From the NCBI RefSeq assembly GCF_004217145.1, contig NZ_SHKR01000012.1, positions 744,001 to 808,000 on the forward strand: DNA of 64,000 bases, given 5' to 3'. The notes under the pieces were generated by a model. That model saw only the letters and a program-made list of their open reading frames with translations. It had not been told where the DNA came from and did no database searches. Below are positions 1 through 8,182 of this stretch, piece after piece. This DNA comes from Kribbella rubisoli (GTDB lineage: Bacteria > Actinomycetota > Actinomycetes > Propionibacteriales > Kribbellaceae). Position 1 is the stretch's first letter. Each line of letters starts with the position of its first letter. The position numbers and the translations under genes were made by a program.

Positions 1-353
1 TGATCCGCCGGCTGCGCGACTGGATCGACACCTCGGGCTCGCGGATCCCGTTCCCGATCGAGGTCCGGGTGGCCGCGCCGGACGACATCTGGTTATCGAC
101 GGCGTCAGGGCGCGAGACGGCGTACATCGCGATCCACCAGTACCACCGGCTGCCGCACGATCCGTACTTCCAGGCGTTCGAGAAGATCGTTGCCGAGTAC
201 GACGGGCGGCCGCACTGGGGCAAGCTGCACACGCTCACGGCGACCGAGCTACAAGAGCGGTATCCGCACTTCGACGACTTCCTCGCCGTCCGCGACCGCC
301 TCGACCCGCAACGCACCTTCGAGAACCGGTACACCCGTCAGGTCTTCGGCTGA
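1..353 (+). CDS. D-arabinono-1,4-lactone oxidase family protein, C-terminal part (5' end outside window)
   Basis: The open frame enters from the left edge (codons start at base 3) and stops with TGA at 351-353, so only about the last 116 residues are seen. The HWGKLH motif and the ending FLAVRDRLDPQRTFENRYT are typical of the ALO domain of FAD-linked aldonolactone oxidases (L-gulonolactone / D-arabinono-1,4-lactone oxidase), which oxidise sugar lactones to ascorbate-like products. The N-terminal FAD-binding (VAO-type) domain must lie upstream of the window. Actinobacterial members act on several aldonolactones or alditols, so the exact substrate is open. The next gene follows on the same strand after about 108 bp and may be a separate unit. 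Confidence 0.8.
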   Translation, partial: IRRLRDWIDTSGSRIPFPIEVRVAAPDDIWLSTASGRETAYIAIHQYHRLPHDPYFQAFEKIVAEYDGRPHWGKLHTLTATELQERYPHFDDFLAVRDRLDPQRTFENRYTRQVFG

Positions 354-381
354 CGCCCCGCCGGACGCTAGCCTTCGGTGC

Positions 382-453
382 ATGAGCGAACGAAGTGAGC
401 TCATCATCCAATACAGCGCCTGTTGTGTCTCATCGGCGCCCGGAGCGAAGCGA
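382..453. repeat. Small hairpin plus GAGCGAAGCGA intergenic motif
   Basis: The gap before the PIG-L gene holds an imperfect hairpin with arms ATGAGC (382-387) and GCTCAT (399-404) and then the 11-mer GAGCGAAGCGA (443-453). The same 11-mer recurs at 19021-19031 and as the loop of the hairpin at 39178-39188, all outside genes. Function unknown; it resembles dispersed intergenic repeats of actinobacteria. Confidence 0.45.
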
Positions 454-461
454 GGACGTCG

Positions 462-1181
462 ATGAGCACTGCGGAGGGGCTCGAGCCATTGGCCGAGGAT
501 TGGCAGAAGGCGCTGGCGATTGTGGCGCACCCGGATGACCTCGAGTGGGGTTCGGCGGCCGCGATCGCGCGCTGGACCGGCCAGGGCAAGCAGATCGTGT
601 ACTGCCTGCTGACGTCCGGCGAGGCGGGGATCGACGGTGTCGACCCGGCCGAGTGCGGACCGCTGCGGGAGGCCGAGGAGATCGAGTCGGCCCGGATCGT
701 CGGCGTGTCCTCGGTCGAGTTCCTCGGCCAGCCCGACGGCACGATCGAGTACGGCGTACCGCTGCGGCGCGTCATCGCCGCCGCGATCCGCCGGCACCAG
801 CCGGAGATCGTCATCACCGGCAACTTCCGCGACACCTGGGACGGCGACGTGGCGCTGAACCAGGCCGACCACATCAACACCGGCCGCGCGGTCGTCGACG
901 CCGTCCGGGACGCCGCGAACCGCTGGATCTTCCCGGACGCCGGCGACAGGTGGGACGGCGTACGGCAGGTCTGGGCCGCCGGCTCACCCAACTCGCGGCA
1001 CGGGGTGGACACCACCGACAGCTTCGACCTCGGCCTGCAGTCGTTGAAGGCACACCAGGCCTACATCGACGGGCTGAACCGCGCGTTCGACCCGGAGGAG
1101 TTCCTCGAGGGCGTTTCGCGTCCGACCGGCACTCAGCTGGGCACGAAGTACGGTGCGCGGTTCGAGGTCTTCACTCCGTAG
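462..1181 (+). CDS. PIG-L/LmbE family deacetylase
   Basis: A 239-residue protein of the PIG-L family, Zn-dependent amidases that remove acetyl groups from N-acetylglucosamine-type substrates (relatives are MshB of mycothiol synthesis and Mca). The metal motif AHPDD is at residues 22-26 and a second conserved stretch, NQADHINTGRAVVDA, lies around residue 140. The ATG at 462 is preferred to an in-frame start at 423, because the earlier part is low-quality coding sequence and a GAGGA stretch sits about 7 bases before 462. The length fits the family. Its role cannot be narrowed from context; the stop overlaps the convergent next gene by 11 bp. Confidence 0.85.
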   Translation: MSTAEGLEPLAEDWQKALAIVAHPDDLEWGSAAAIARWTGQGKQIVYCLLTSGEAGIDGVDPAECGPLREAEEIESARIVGVSSVEFLGQPDGTIEYGVPLRRVIAAAIRRHQPEIVITGNFRDTWDGDVALNQADHINTGRAVVDAVRDAANRWIFPDAGDRWDGVRQVWAAGSPNSRHGVDTTDSFDLGLQSLKAHQAYIDGLNRAFDPEEFLEGVSRPTGTQLGTKYGARFEVFTP

Positions 1182-1587
1182 GGAGCTCGCGGTACGCGTT
1201 CAGGTGCGGAGGCATCGGCTTCGGGTGCCGCGGCTCACGATCGCCGGCGGTGCCCGGGCCGGGCGGGTTGCCCGGGCCGACCCACGAGCGGACCAGCGCG
1301 CGACCGCCCTTGCGGGTCATCCGGACCAGGTCGATCTGCTGGACCTGGCCGGCCGGGATCCCGAGCTGGGCCAGGCTCCGGTTCGCCATCGCACACGCGG
1401 CGTCGTGCTTGCGCGGCGAGAGGTTCTGCTGGAGGACGATCGCGATCGTCCCGTCCGGAAGGTCTTCGACCCGCTGGAACCGCATGCCCTTGTCGAGCGA
1501 CCAGGACTTGAGGGCGAGCTCGAGGTAGGCGGAATTGGTCAGTCGTCGATCGGTTTTCGCGCGCGCAACCACTTCGTAACGGGCCAT
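1171..1587 (-). CDS. Hypothetical protein (138 aa)
   Basis: A 138-residue protein that I do not recognise. The first 95 residues look like a small alpha/beta domain, while the last 40 are rich in proline, glycine and arginine and look disordered. There is no signal peptide, membrane segment or obvious catalytic motif. It is supported by good codon bias and by filling the gap between two convergent neighbours. The 3' end overlaps the PIG-L gene by 11 bp. No function is proposed. Confidence 0.6.
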   Translation of the reverse strand: MARYEVVARAKTDRRLTNSAYLELALKSWSLDKGMRFQRVEDLPDGTIAIVLQQNLSPRKHDAACAMANRSLAQLGIPAGQVQQIDLVRMTRKGGRALVRSWVGPGNPPGPGTAGDREPRHPKPMPPHLNAYRELPTE

Positions 1588-1618
1588 GAATCGATCATCC
1601 GTCGCCGGTTTCCGGGAA

Positions 1619-2548
1619 TCAACGAAGTTCGTTGATCGCCGCCGCCACCTCGGTCGGGTTGGAGATCGGCGTGAGGTGATTCGCGTTCGGGATCAGCGTC
1701 GGCGCGGGTGCCCCGATCCGGGTGGCCGTCTCGATCGCGTTGCCGCCGTTGGTGTCGAGTGCCCCGAACACGACCGACTTCGGGACGGGCAGGTCGCGGA
1801 GCTTGGCGAGGCGATCAGCTGACACGGCCGGGATCCCGTGCGCGGTCATCTGCCAGACCGCCTTCTCGGCGCCCGGCTGCCGGAACGGACGCGTCCAGTC
1901 GTCGACGTTCATCGCCGGGCAGTTCGGCGAGCAGACGCTGTTGTAGATCTTCTTGAGCAGCCAGCCCTGGTCGAGCACGAGCCTGAACAGCGAGGTCCGG
2001 TACGGCGGGACGATCAGCCACCGAGGCGGTCCCGCCTGCCCGCCGGGCAACGGCAGCGCGTCGCCGTCGAGGAACATGATCCCGGCCATCCGGTTCGGCG
2101 CCTCCAGCGTTGCCTCGGCAACGACGCCCGCACCGAGCGAGTGCCCGACCAGGATCGGCCGCGGTTCACCAGGCCCGCCGAGGTGCATCGCGTCGAGGAA
2201 GCCGAGCAGCTGTGCCGCGAGATGCTCGATCGTGTACGGCGCTTTGCGCTCGGAGTACCCGTAGCCGGTGATGTCGTACGCGTAGACGCGGTGGTTCGTC
2301 GCGAGCAGCGGGACGAGCCGTGACCAGGTGTCGACGGATTCGGCTGCACCGTGGACGAGTACGACGGGCGTGCCCGACGTACCCCAGGTCTCGTAGCGGG
2401 TGCTGATATCGCCGGTTTCGACGTACTTCAGGCCGGGCGGCGGTGCGGCGGTCCCGTTGGTGGCGAGGTTGTAGCCGAGCGATGCCGCGGTGACGATCAG
2501 CCAGAGCCCGAGAAGTCCCAGGAACCCCCGCCACAGGAACCGTTTCAC
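1619..2548 (-). CDS. Membrane-anchored alpha/beta hydrolase
   Basis: About 309 residues. The N-terminus (KRFLWRGFLGLLGLWLIV) is one hydrophobic anchor or uncleaved signal. The rest is an alpha/beta hydrolase: oxyanion region VLVHGAAES, nucleophile elbow GHSLGAG, and a late histidine in NANHLTPISNP. The catalytic domain is probably outside the membrane. The GTG at 2548 is chosen because the longer open frame upstream runs into the neighbouring gene and lacks family character. A substrate (ester, lactone or epoxide) cannot be inferred. It lies downstream of the DUF6817-like gene on the same strand with a 26-bp gap, so co-transcription is likely. Confidence 0.8.
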   Translation of the reverse strand: MKRFLWRGFLGLLGLWLIVTAASLGYNLATNGTAAPPPGLKYVETGDISTRYETWGTSGTPVVLVHGAAESVDTWSRLVPLLATNHRVYAYDITGYGYSERKAPYTIEHLAAQLLGFLDAMHLGGPGEPRPILVGHSLGAGVVAEATLEAPNRMAGIMFLDGDALPLPGGQAGPPRWLIVPPYRTSLFRLVLDQGWLLKKIYNSVCSPNCPAMNVDDWTRPFRQPGAEKAVWQMTAHGIPAVSADRLAKLRDLPVPKSVVFGALDTNGGNAIETATRIGAPAPTLIPNANHLTPISNPTEVAAAINELR

Positions 2549-2574
2549 GCCCCCAGTGTTACAGCAGCAGGATG

Positions 2575-3111
2575 TTACAGCTGCAGCATGCGCTGCGACT
2601 CGGTGAGGACGGCGGGGGAGGCCAGCGACTGCCAGCGCGGGATCTGCTCGGTGAGGAACGGACCGAGTTTGACCGCCCGCTTGGCATCGTTGTCGAGGAC
2701 GTCGAGCTCGTTGACGATCGTCAGGTCGACGAAGTCGCGCAGGTCCTCGGAGCCGAGCTCTTCCGACGTACCGGTGAAGCGGTCGGTGACCGTGCGGTGC
2801 TCGGCGAGGTCGCGCCACGTGGTCTCGCGGTCGCACGCGCCGTACCGGTAGACGATCTGCTCGGCCTCGGTGCCGATCACCGACTCCAGGACCGGGCGTT
2901 CGGTCTGCCAGTCGAAGAGGTGGGTGGGAAAGCCGTCCGTCCCGTACGCCGCGTGGGCCAGGCCGGCGATCACCAGCGTGTCGGAGGCGCCGAGAGAGCG
3001 CAGGCGCTTGGCGACCCGGTGCAGGTGCACGTACAGGCTTCCGCCCGCGTGGTCGATCTCGTCGGCGCCGCGCACCAGCAGCAGCGAACCCAGGTCCTCG
3101 AAAGTGCTCAT
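2575..3111 (-). CDS. DUF6817-like (HD-type) protein
   Basis: A 178-residue protein starting at the ATG at 3111, with GAGAAGGGG a few bases before it. The pattern of an N-terminal helix, HAGGSLYVHLHRVAKRL, GLAHAAYGTDGFP and GTEAEQIVYRYGACDR matches the DUF6817 family as I remember it. These are all-alpha proteins with conserved histidines in an HD-domain-like arrangement; the biochemical role is unknown. Family members are often near biosynthetic or accessory genes. A longer frame exists upstream (to 3240) but is Arg/Gly-rich and not family-like. Confidence 0.7.
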   Translation of the reverse strand: MSTFEDLGSLLLVRGADEIDHAGGSLYVHLHRVAKRLRSLGASDTLVIAGLAHAAYGTDGFPTHLFDWQTERPVLESVIGTEAEQIVYRYGACDRETTWRDLAEHRTVTDRFTGTSEELGSEDLRDFVDLTIVNELDVLDNDAKRAVKLGPFLTEQIPRWQSLASPAVLTESQRMLQL

Positions 3112-3378
3112 CTGACCCCTTCTCACCCCGGAGCGGCCAAATCGCTCGAACAGATCAGGGCCTTCGGACCGACCCAGGTCACCCACGGTAAGGCCAACCA
3201 CCCGCCGCCGCCCACAGCTCCGGCGTGCCGTTTCGGTCACACCCCGTTCATTTCCCGTTCCCCGAGGTCGCGGCCGAGGGTTCGGCAGTCAGGACTTCAC
3301 CGGACCGCGCCCCGGACCGTCCCCTGAAACCCCGGCTCAGCCATTCCCACCGGCGATGCTGCTGCCGACCATGAATCC

Positions 3379-3468
3379 ATGAGTAACGCTGCAGCCCGCT
3401 GGACCTTGATCGCCGTCATGGCAACGATGACCCTGCTCACCATCACGCTGACCACCGCGCTGAGCTAG
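3379..3468 (+). CDS. Possible 29-aa single-span membrane peptide
   Basis: A short frame from ATG 3379 to TAG 3468. The peptide begins with MSNAAARW and continues as one hydrophobic Leu/Ile/Thr/Met helix. Its start overlaps the stop of an even shorter ATG-started frame (MNP). It sits between two gene remnants, so it could be chance; the only support is the clean transmembrane-like composition. Confidence 0.3.
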   Translation: MSNAAARWTLIAVMATMTLLTITLTTALS

Positions 3469-3570
3469 GTCGTTGCCGTCGGCAAAGGATGCAGGGCGCG
3501 CCGGGTCTCCTCGAGGAGCCGATGCAGTAGCGGGTTCGCGGTGTGTTTGGGCCAGATCAGGGCCAGTACG
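3465..3570 (-). pseudogene. LysR-type regulator C-terminal remnant
   Basis: Read on the minus strand, the last 32 or so codons before the TAG at 3465 encode LALIWPKHTANPLLHRLLEE and a short Pro/Thr-rich tail. That looks like the end of the effector domain of a LysR-type regulator. Upstream (higher coordinates) the same frame loses family character exactly where alcohol dehydrogenase coding begins on the opposite strand. This is therefore a fragment left by a deletion, not a working gene. The exact breakpoint is uncertain by about 10 bp. Confidence 0.5.
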
Positions 3571-3956
3571 GGGCGGACGAGTACATCGACAGCAACAAGG
3601 GTGACGCCGGCGAGGCGTTGCAGGCGCTCGGCGGCGCGGCCTTCGTACTCGCGACTGTCCCTCGCGCTGACCTGCAGTCGGACCTGGTCAAAGGTCTGCG
3701 CCCGAACGGTGAGCTCATCGTCCTCGAAGGCAGCGACCCGATCCAGGTCACCGGCCACGCGCTCTCCGAGGGCCGGCTGTCGGTGTCCGGCTGGTACTCC
3801 GGGGTTGCACAGGACTCCGAGGACACGTTGAACTTCGCGGTGCTGAAGGACATCCGGCCGATCATCGAGACGTTCCCGCTCGAGCAGGCCGAGGATGCCT
3901 GGCAACACCAGCCCAAGGCGAACCTCCGCATCGTGCTCAAGACCCAAGCCGAGTAG
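3570..3956 (+). pseudogene. Zinc-type alcohol dehydrogenase C-terminal remnant
   Basis: From about 3570 the plus strand encodes GADEYIDSNKGDAGEALQAL, then a Rossmann strand (AAFVLATVP), LRPNGELIVLEGSDP and a C-terminal EQAEDAWQHQPKANLRIVL. This is the last ~125 residues of an AdhP-like, zinc-dependent alcohol dehydrogenase of about 340 residues. The GroES-like catalytic domain and zinc ligands are absent. The frame is still open to the stop at 3956, suggesting a fairly recent deletion. The only ATG (3543) lies in the LysR-derived part, so any product would be a non-functional chimera. Confidence 0.7.
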
Positions 3957-4090
3957 ATCCCCAGAACCCGTCCGCAACCACCTCACACAGTTGCGGACGG
4001 GTTCTGCATTTGCTGCCCGTGGTGATCAGGGAAGGTGACTACCACGGGGAGTCCTGCGTCGGGATCAGGTCAAGCTCAATCGGGTCTGGC

Positions 4091-4540
4091 TCAGTCCAGG
4101 TCGGCGAGAGCCTTCTTGGCGGCTTCCAGCTCGGCCTCGAGCGCGGCCACCTTGGCGGCCTGCTGGGAGCGGGCCTCCTCGATGACCTCGTCGATCGGGG
4201 TCGAGAGGTCCTCGTGCAGCTCCTTGGCCGCGCGGGACACCGCGGCCGCGGCAACGGCCAGGTCGCGGGCCAGGTACGTCGTACCCTGCTTGAGCTCGGC
4301 GTGCCACTCGCCGTCCGCCGTCCCGGTGACGGTGAGCGTGAGCGTGAGCTCGATGGTCTTCGCCTTCTTGCCGACGGCCTTCTTCGCCGGCGCCTTCTTC
4401 GGCTTCGGAGCCTCGACCGGAGCGGACGTGGCTTCAGCCGTTTCGGGCGTCGTTTCGGCCGCGGCCGCCGACGGGTTGACGAGGTCGGGAGTGTCGGCGA
4501 GGTCGGACGGCGTCTCTACTGCCAGAGTGTCTACAGTCAT
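4091..4540 (-). CDS. DUF6319-like Ala/Lys-rich protein
   Basis: A 149-residue acidic and lysine-rich protein. Residues 1-45 are Ala/Thr/Glu-rich and disordered, followed by an AT-hook-like basic linker (PKPKKAPAKKAVGKKAK), a short beta region and a C-terminal coiled coil (ARSQQAAKVAALEAELEAAK). It resembles the actinobacterial DUF6319 family, sometimes likened to histone-like or cell-division coiled-coil proteins; no function is established. The ATG at 4540 is preceded by AAGGAG. It lies 41 bp downstream of the TetR gene on the same strand. Confidence 0.6.
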   Translation of the reverse strand: MTVDTLAVETPSDLADTPDLVNPSAAAAETTPETAEATSAPVEAPKPKKAPAKKAVGKKAKTIELTLTLTVTGTADGEWHAELKQGTTYLARDLAVAAAAVSRAAKELHEDLSTPIDEVIEEARSQQAAKVAALEAELEAAKKALADLD

Positions 4541-4581
4541 CGTTGCGGCGATCTCCTTCTGGGACTGGCGCTGTGTGACTA

Positions 4582-5199
4582 TTAGAACACATGTTCGATT
4601 CGTAGGCCAACCAGCTTCACCAGGAAGCGGTCGATCTGGTCTGCCAGCGGCGGGAGATCGGCCTCCGGCTCGTTGATCCGGATCGAGACCGCGCCGTGCA
4701 CCGCGGCCCGCAGATCGAACGCCACCGCGGTCGCGTCGTCCGCGGGCGCCAGGCCGGCATCCATGCAGGCCTGCACGGCGGCCTTCGCGCGGACACCCAA
4801 CTCCTCCTTGAAGGCCAGATTCATCCGCCGGTTCAGCGTGCTTTCGTGCAGCACCTTGTAGAGACCGGAGTACTCGCGCACCCACGTGCCGAGGAAGATG
4901 AGCCGCGCGCGTAGCCGGCGTACCGGATCGTCTCCGGCGCTGTCCTCGGCCTGCTCGAGGTCGCGGAGGAGGTCGGTCGTGGACTTCTCGAGCGCCGCGA
5001 ACACGAGCTCGTCGCGGTCGGCGAAGTGGATGTAGACCGACGTCGCCGCGATCCCGACCTCGCGGGCGACCGCGCGGAGCGAGAGCGCCTCGTCGTCACC
5101 GAGCTCGTTCAGCATCCGCAACGCGGCCTCGATGATCTCCTGCCGCAGCAGTTCCCCCTGCCCGCGACGGTTCCGGTTCCGCGACGTTCCAGCGTCCAT
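4582..5199 (-). CDS. TetR/AcrR family transcriptional regulator
   Basis: About 205 residues. The N-terminal HTH spans residues ~20-65 (EIIEAALRMLNELG, LSLRAVAREVGIAATSVYIH, FADRDELV), followed by an all-helical ligand domain of the TetR_C_33-like type. The gene is divergent from the MFS exporter, with the palindrome at 5215-5228 only 16 bases from its start. This is the classical arrangement of a repressor controlling itself and an efflux pump. The ligand is probably a hydrophobic drug-like molecule, by inference. The ATG at 5199 is preferred over 5223, which would lie inside the operator. Confidence 0.88.
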   Translation of the reverse strand: MDAGTSRNRNRRGQGELLRQEIIEAALRMLNELGDDEALSLRAVAREVGIAATSVYIHFADRDELVFAALEKSTTDLLRDLEQAEDSAGDDPVRRLRARLIFLGTWVREYSGLYKVLHESTLNRRMNLAFKEELGVRAKAAVQACMDAGLAPADDATAVAFDLRAAVHGAVSIRINEPEADLPPLADQIDRFLVKLVGLRIEHVF

Positions 5200-5214
5200 A
5201 AAGGCGATTGTATT

Positions 5215-5228
5215 GCAACGCACGTTGC
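5215..5228. promoter_or_regulatory. Probable TetR operator
   Basis: GCAACG-CA-CGTTGC is a perfect inverted repeat between the divergent TetR and MFS genes. The match extends partly outwards (TATT/CTTA flanks), giving 8 of 10 matching arm positions. This is typical size and placement for a TetR operator. Confidence 0.6.
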
Positions 5229-5269
5229 CTTACAGTCGTAGCACTACAGCTGTTCACTTAAGGATGACG

Positions 5270-6706
5270 ATGAGCGTACACAAGGAACAGATCGCGCCGC
5301 CGGAGCTCGACGTGCGGCGGTGGTGGGCACTCGGGGCGGTGGCCACGGCTCAGTTGATGGTCGGGATCGACCTGACCATCGTGAATATCGCGTTGCCGTC
5401 GATGCAGCGGGCGCTGGGGATGTCGGATCCGGCGCGGCAGTGGGTGATCACGCTGTTCGCGCTCGGGTACGGCGGTCTGCTGCTGCTCGGCGGACGGATG
5501 AGCGACCTGATCGGGCGGCGTCGTGCACTGCTCGTCGGGCTGACCGGGTTTGCCGCAGCGTCAGCGCTTGGCGGTGCCGCGACCGGTCCGGCGATGTTGC
5601 TGACCGGACGTGCACTGCAAGGGGCCTTCGGTGCGCTGCTGACTCCGGCGGTGCTGGCGACGCTGGCGTCGTCGTTCCCGTTGCCGGCTGAGCGCGGGAA
5701 GGCGTTCGGCATCTACGGGACGGCGATGGGCAGTGCGTCCGGTCTGGGCGTGCTGGTCGGCGGCGTGCTAACGCAGTACCTCGACTGGAGGTGGTGCATG
5801 TTCGTGAACCTCCCGATCGCCGCACTGGCAGCAGGAGGTGTCCTGTACGCCGTACGTCCGGTCCCGCGGGCTAGCGGAGTGCGAGTCGACCTAGTAGGTG
5901 CGTTGCTGGCGACTGCAGGGCTGATGGCGGTGGTGTTCGGGTTCGCTCGGGCAGAGTCGGACGGTTGGAGCGCGCCGGCGACGTACGCATCGCTGGCAGG
6001 CGGAGTGGTGTTGCTGGCGGGCTTCCTGGCTGCGCAGGCCCGCGTGAAGTCGCCGCTGCTGCCGTTGAGGGTTCTGGCGAACCCCAGGCGGAGTGGTTCG
6101 TACCTGGCCGTGTTCAGCCTGGCGATCGGCATGTTCGCCGCGCTGTTCTTCCTCACGTTCTACCTGCAGAACATCCAGCACTACTCACCTGTGAAGGCCG
6201 GTCTGGCCTTCCTGCCGTTGACGGTGGGGCTGATGGTCGGTGTGCGTGCAGTGAGCCGTCTGCTGGCCAAAACGCCAGTGCGATCCCTCATCTGCCCTGG
6301 CCTGCTCACCATCGCAGCTGGGCTCGCACTGCTCGGGCTGCTCAGGGCTGACAGCAGCTACTGGCTGCACGTCATGCCGGTGTTCTTGCTCGTCGGTCTG
6401 GGGACCGGATGGGTCCTGATCGCCGCAAACAGCACTGCGACGCTCGGCGCCGGCCCCGACACAGCCGTGGCCGGCGCCATGGTGATGACCTCTCAGCAGG
6501 TCGGCGCATCACTCGGGACTGCGCTGCTCAGCACAGTCGCCGGCACGGTCGCCGCCCACTCCGATGCTGTCCACGGGTTCAACGTGGCGAGCCTCGGAGC
6601 GGCCGGCTTCCTGTGCGTAGCGGCGGTCGCTGTCTACTGGGTGCTCTCGGAGCGGTCGCCCGACCACTCCAGGTGGAAGCTGCCCTCACGGTCGACGCGC
6701 TTGTAG
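5270..6706 (+). CDS. MFS drug exporter, DHA2 (EmrB/QacA) family
   Basis: 478 residues with about 14 hydrophobic segments. Visible signatures are IVNIALPSMQ in helix 1 (DHA2 motif D-like), the loop 2-3 motif A (GGRMSDLIGRRRALL), and the antiporter motif C region GSASGLGVLVGGVLT. It is predicted to be a proton-driven exporter of drugs or secondary metabolites in the cytoplasmic membrane. The ATG at 5270 has AAGGA five bases before it; an in-frame ATG at 5264 overlaps that site. The end overlaps the convergent gnd gene by 73 bp. It is probably repressed by the divergent TetR protein. Confidence 0.9.
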   Translation: MSVHKEQIAPPELDVRRWWALGAVATAQLMVGIDLTIVNIALPSMQRALGMSDPARQWVITLFALGYGGLLLLGGRMSDLIGRRRALLVGLTGFAAASALGGAATGPAMLLTGRALQGAFGALLTPAVLATLASSFPLPAERGKAFGIYGTAMGSASGLGVLVGGVLTQYLDWRWCMFVNLPIAALAAGGVLYAVRPVPRASGVRVDLVGALLATAGLMAVVFGFARAESDGWSAPATYASLAGGVVLLAGFLAAQARVKSPLLPLRVLANPRRSGSYLAVFSLAIGMFAALFFLTFYLQNIQHYSPVKAGLAFLPLTVGLMVGVRAVSRLLAKTPVRSLICPGLLTIAAGLALLGLLRADSSYWLHVMPVFLLVGLGTGWVLIAANSTATLGAGPDTAVAGAMVMTSQQVGASLGTALLSTVAGTVAAHSDAVHGFNVASLGAAGFLCVAAVAVYWVLSERSPDHSRWKLPSRSTRL

Positions 6707-8073
6707 GTGTGCGCGCCGAACAGGTCGCGCAGACCCTGGATCAGCGCAGCCGGCAGTCGCTCGGCCCGCAGCCCGTCGTAGTACGACAGTGCTGCCGAGA
6801 ACCCCGGAGCCGGTACGCCGACAGTCGCGGCCGCGGCAACCACCCGACGCCAGGCCTCCTGCCCGTTGGCGACTGCTTCCTTGAAGTAGTCGTCGACGAG
6901 CAGCGAGGGCAGCGCCGGGTTCCGGTCGTAGGCCTCGGTGACGCGGTCCAGGAACCGCGCCCGGATGATGCATCCGCCGCGCCAGATCTTGGCCATCGCG
7001 CCGAGGTCGATGTTCCAGTCGTACTCCTCGCTGGCTGCCCGGATCGCGTCGAAGCCCTGGGCGTAGGCCACGATCTTCGACGAGTACAGCGCGTGCCGTA
7101 CGTCGTCGATGAACGCCTGCCGGTCGATGTCCAGCTTCGCCTCCGCGGGCCCGGGCAGTACGCCGGCCGCCGCCTCCCGCCGTACGACGTCACCCGACAG
7201 GGAGCGGGCGAACACGGCCTCGGCCATGCCGCTGACCGGGATGCCCAGGTCGAGCGCGGACTGTACGGTCCAGCGGCCGGTGCCCTTCTGCTCCGCCTGG
7301 TCGAGGACGATGTCGATGAACGGGCCGCCCGTGGTCGGGTCGGTCTGGCTGAGCACCTCGGCCGTGATCTCGATCAGGAACGACTCGAGGTCGCCGGTGT
7401 TCCAGTCGCGGAACACGTCGGCAAGCTCCGACGGGTTGAGGTCGAGCACGTGCCGGAGCAGGTCGTACGCCTCGGCGATCAGCTGCATGTCGGCGTACTC
7501 GATGCCGTTGTGAAGCATCTTCACGAAGTGGCCGGCGCCGTCCGGACCGACGTGCACGCAGCACGGCTCGCCGTTCACGTGCGCGGAGATCTTGGTCAGC
7601 ATCGGCTCCAGCGCCGCGTACGACTCCGGCGAACCGCCCGGCATGATGCTCGGGCCGTTCAGCGCGCCCTCCTCGCCGCCGGACACGCCGCTGCCGACGA
7701 AGTGCAGACCCTTCTCCTTCAGCGCGCTCTCGCGGCGCCGGGTGTCGAGGAAGTGCGCGTTGCCGGCGTCGACGACGATGTCGCCCTCGTCGAGCAGCGG
7801 CACCAGTTCGTCGATGACCGCGTCGGTCGGCGCGCCGGCCTTCACCATGATGATGATCTTGCGCGGCTGCTCCAGCGACTCGACGAAGCCGGCCAGGTCC
7901 GTCGACGGGACGAAGTCGCCCTCGGAACCGAACTCCTCGACCAGCGAGTCCGTGCGGGCCTGGGAACGGTTGTGCAGAGCGACGCTGAACCCGTTGCGCG
8001 CGAGGTTCCGGGCCAGGTTGCGACCCATCACCGCGAGCCCGGTGACACCGATCTGGGCTTTGGCAGAACTCAT
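6634..8073 (-). CDS. gnd: 6-phosphogluconate dehydrogenase, decarboxylating
   Basis: 479 residues, the full family length. It oxidatively decarboxylates 6-phosphogluconate to ribulose 5-phosphate in the pentose phosphate pathway. The N-terminal nucleotide-binding motif is GVTGLAVMGRNLARN. The active-site block GAGHFVKMLHNGIEYADMQ contains the catalytic lysine, and the C-terminal helical domain ends in YKRVDREGSFHLEW. Both ends fit the family, so the 73-bp overlap with the MFS gene is real and not a mis-called stop. A single-gene transcript is likely. Confidence 0.97.
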   Translation of the reverse strand: MSSAKAQIGVTGLAVMGRNLARNLARNGFSVALHNRSQARTDSLVEEFGSEGDFVPSTDLAGFVESLEQPRKIIIMVKAGAPTDAVIDELVPLLDEGDIVVDAGNAHFLDTRRRESALKEKGLHFVGSGVSGGEEGALNGPSIMPGGSPESYAALEPMLTKISAHVNGEPCCVHVGPDGAGHFVKMLHNGIEYADMQLIAEAYDLLRHVLDLNPSELADVFRDWNTGDLESFLIEITAEVLSQTDPTTGGPFIDIVLDQAEQKGTGRWTVQSALDLGIPVSGMAEAVFARSLSGDVVRREAAAGVLPGPAEAKLDIDRQAFIDDVRHALYSSKIVAYAQGFDAIRAASEEYDWNIDLGAMAKIWRGGCIIRARFLDRVTEAYDRNPALPSLLVDDYFKEAVANGQEAWRRVVAAAATVGVPAPGFSAALSYYDGLRAERLPAALIQGLRDLFGAHTYKRVDREGSFHLEWSGDRSESTQ

Positions 8074-8182
8074 GGAATCTCCCGCAGTCTCAAGTTGTGT
8101 GCGAGGTCCAGTCTGCTGCCCCTGGCAACCCCGCCGTCCAGCGGGTGCCAGCTCGTGGACAGCTGGACCTTAGGCTCAGGTC

